This document shows positions 62,712 through 64,000 of a stretch of 64,000 nucleotides of DNA, piece after piece (the stretch's first letter is position 1; every line of letters begins with the position of its first letter). Under the pieces are notes generated by a model. The model did no database searches. It was not told where the DNA came from and worked only from the letters and a program-made list of their open reading frames with translations. Made by a program: the position numbers and the translations under genes. The DNA lies in assembly GCA_963793625.1 (NCBI GenBank), contig CAWCAT010000020.1, positions 434,001 to 498,000 on the forward strand. Direction: 5' to 3'. Origin of the DNA: G963668605 sp963793625 (GTDB lineage: Bacteria > Acidobacteriota > Terriglobia > Bryobacterales > Bryobacteraceae).

Positions 62712-64000
62712 ATGCATACCCTAGCACTCCTAACACTGCTCGCCGCCACCGCCTCGGCCGCCACCCACCTCTACCCCGCACCCCAGTCCCCCGCCCCCGA
62801 TTTCGAAGTCCAAATCAACGGCAAGCCCGCCTTCGTCCACGACACACCCGCCGGCCCCTTCGTGCACTTCTCCCTCTCGGGCCCAGTCGAAGTCACAGTC
62901 AAAATCCGCGCCAACGTCCAATACACCACCGCGCAGGAACTGGAAACCTGGGGCAAGCGCTACAAGCCGCAACCGATCGCCCTTCCGCTCAGCACCGTCA
63001 ACATCCGCCCGCAAAGCGCCCGCATCACCCCCACCGTGCGCGGCGATACCCTCCGCTTCCGGGTCCCCCGCCCCGTCAATCTCAGCATCGAATTCGCGGG
63101 TAACCTCACGCGACCGCTGTTTCTGTTCGCGGCCCCACCGGAGCAGGACGCGCCAAAGCCGGACGCTCCCGGCGTGCGCTACTTCGCTCCAGGCAAGGTC
63201 TACGACGTCGGCCGTCTGAAACTCGCCAGCGGAGAGTCCATCTACATTGCCGGAGGCGCTGTGGTGCGCGGCACCATCCTCGCCGAGGCGCGGAAAACGT
63301 GCGCATACACGGCCGAGGCGTGCTCGATGGCAGCGACGAAACCAAGGCCACAGGCCCCATGATCGAACTGCGCCAGTGCAAGGGCGCGCGCGTCGAGGGC
63401 ATCGTGATCCTCAACAACCGCGGCTGGACCGTTATCCCGCGCCACTCGCGCAACGTCCTCTTCGACAACATCAAGATGATCGCCTGGAACAACAACTCGG
63501 ACGGCATCGATATCGTCGGCAGCAAGGACGTCACCATCCGCGCCAGCTTCTTCCGCAACAACGACGACTGCATCCCGATCAAGGCCGCCGGCGAGGGCAG
63601 CGATTCCGCGCCGCCACCGCCGGAGCGCCGCGGGTCCTCACACTACGACGTCGAAAACGTGCTCGCCAGCGAGTGCGTTTTCTGGAAAGCCCAGGGCGGA
63701 AATGCCTTCGAGATCGGCTTCGAACTGCGCACCAGCGTCATCCGCAACGTCGTGCTGCGCAACAGCGACATCATCCACGTGCAGGGCGGCGCCGCGTTCA
63801 GCATCCACAACGGGGACTGGGCCGACGTCAGCGATATTGAATTCGACAACGTCCGCGTGGAAGACGCGCGCGACGAACTCATCGACATCTTCATCGGGCT
63901 GTCGATTTACAGCGGCGACGCGCCCCGCGAGTATCACCGCTCCAACCCGCAGCGCAAACCCGTGCCCGCCGCCATGCGCGAACCCGAAACCGGAACTCAC
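62712..64000 (+). CDS. GH28 (polygalacturonase-like) exported enzyme, frameshifted, cut by window end
   Basis: ATG 62712 with signal peptide (MHTLALLTLLAATASA). An N-terminal beta domain (VQINGKPAFVHDTPAGPFVHFS) precedes the right-handed beta-helix: VRYFAPGKVYDVGRLKLASGESIYIAGGAVV; after a break near 63295 the other frame reads VRIHGRGVLDG, IELRQCKGARVEGIVILNN, NNNSDGIDIVGSKDVTI, FFRNNDDCIPIKAAG, the GH28 catalytic Asp motifs (DGID, DD). The gene continues past 64000. Hydrolyses pectin-type or related polysaccharides outside the cell. Confidence 0.85.

Overview
The window looks like a chromosome segment of an acidobacterium of the Solibacter/Bryobacter type (Acidobacteriota, Bryobacterales). 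Supporting signs are a TIGR03437-type exported protein (40160-41787), two very large Oar/TonB-like receptors with an N-terminal carboxypeptidase-regulatory domain (19578-23042, 36230-39547), a DUF1501/DUF1549-DUF1553/PPC surface-protein cluster (25779-31176), a transmembrane 'FxRG-DYDPR' DNA-binding regulator (23191-24498) and many secreted FAD oxidoreductases and glycoside hydrolases. This assignment is inferred from family content only.

Layout. 1-4.3 kb: a selA-like start coupled to a zinc alcohol dehydrogenase, then a radical-SAM/SPASM protein running into a GT2 glycosyltransferase. 4.3-10 kb: an exported toroid protein and a run of redox and transport genes (CPA1 antiporter, YahK-like alcohol dehydrogenase, Tat-exported aldo/keto reductase, cupin-carboxymuconolactone decarboxylase fusion), each broken by several one-base frameshifts. 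10-13.2 kb: intact aldo/keto reductase divergent from an AraC regulator, then small proteins. 13.9-24.5 kb: two FAD oxidoreductases and a TonB-like receptor on the minus strand, facing a membrane-anchored regulator; an 11-bp tandem repeat sits between them. 25-31 kb: PPC/DUF1501/DUF1549 cluster. 31.8-36 kb: class C beta-lactamase-like enzyme, then a small spike-like/PAAR/methyltransferase group. 36-43.6 kb: second large receptor, TIGR03437 protein, glycoside hydrolase with a shattered tandem copy, zinc-ribbon protein. 43.9-49.2 kb: alpha-glucan phosphorylase, Rrf2 regulator, AmrS radical-SAM enzyme, OpuAC-like lipoprotein. 49.25-54.3 kb: cobalamin riboswitch driving btuB-btuF-btuD-btuC. 54.35-56.7 kb: a group II intron between btuC and a second partial copy of the btuC 3' half. 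56.8-61.1 kb: a visibly AT-richer accessory island (double-XRE membrane protein, HTH-GIY-YIG nuclease, unknown proteins, ParA-like ATPase coupled to a RelA/SpoT-type synthetase) cut off by an IS256 element (61108-62660). 62.7-64 kb: start of a GH28 enzyme running off the window.

Two caveats govern interpretation. First, many genes change reading frame at one-base indels, frequently where a short homopolymer looks one base too short or too long (25981, 55040, 57113, 57403, 59770). Protein similarity continues across each break, so sequencing/consensus error is at least as likely as true decay; 'pseudogene' labels mean 'open frame interrupted as given'. Second, functional names rest on motif recognition by eye, without database searches.

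Most promising for novelty: the ATGA-coupled ParA/alarmone-synthetase pair inside the accessory island, truncated by an IS; the divergent membrane regulator/receptor/double-FAD-oxidoreductase module; and the btuC duplication flanking a group II intron.
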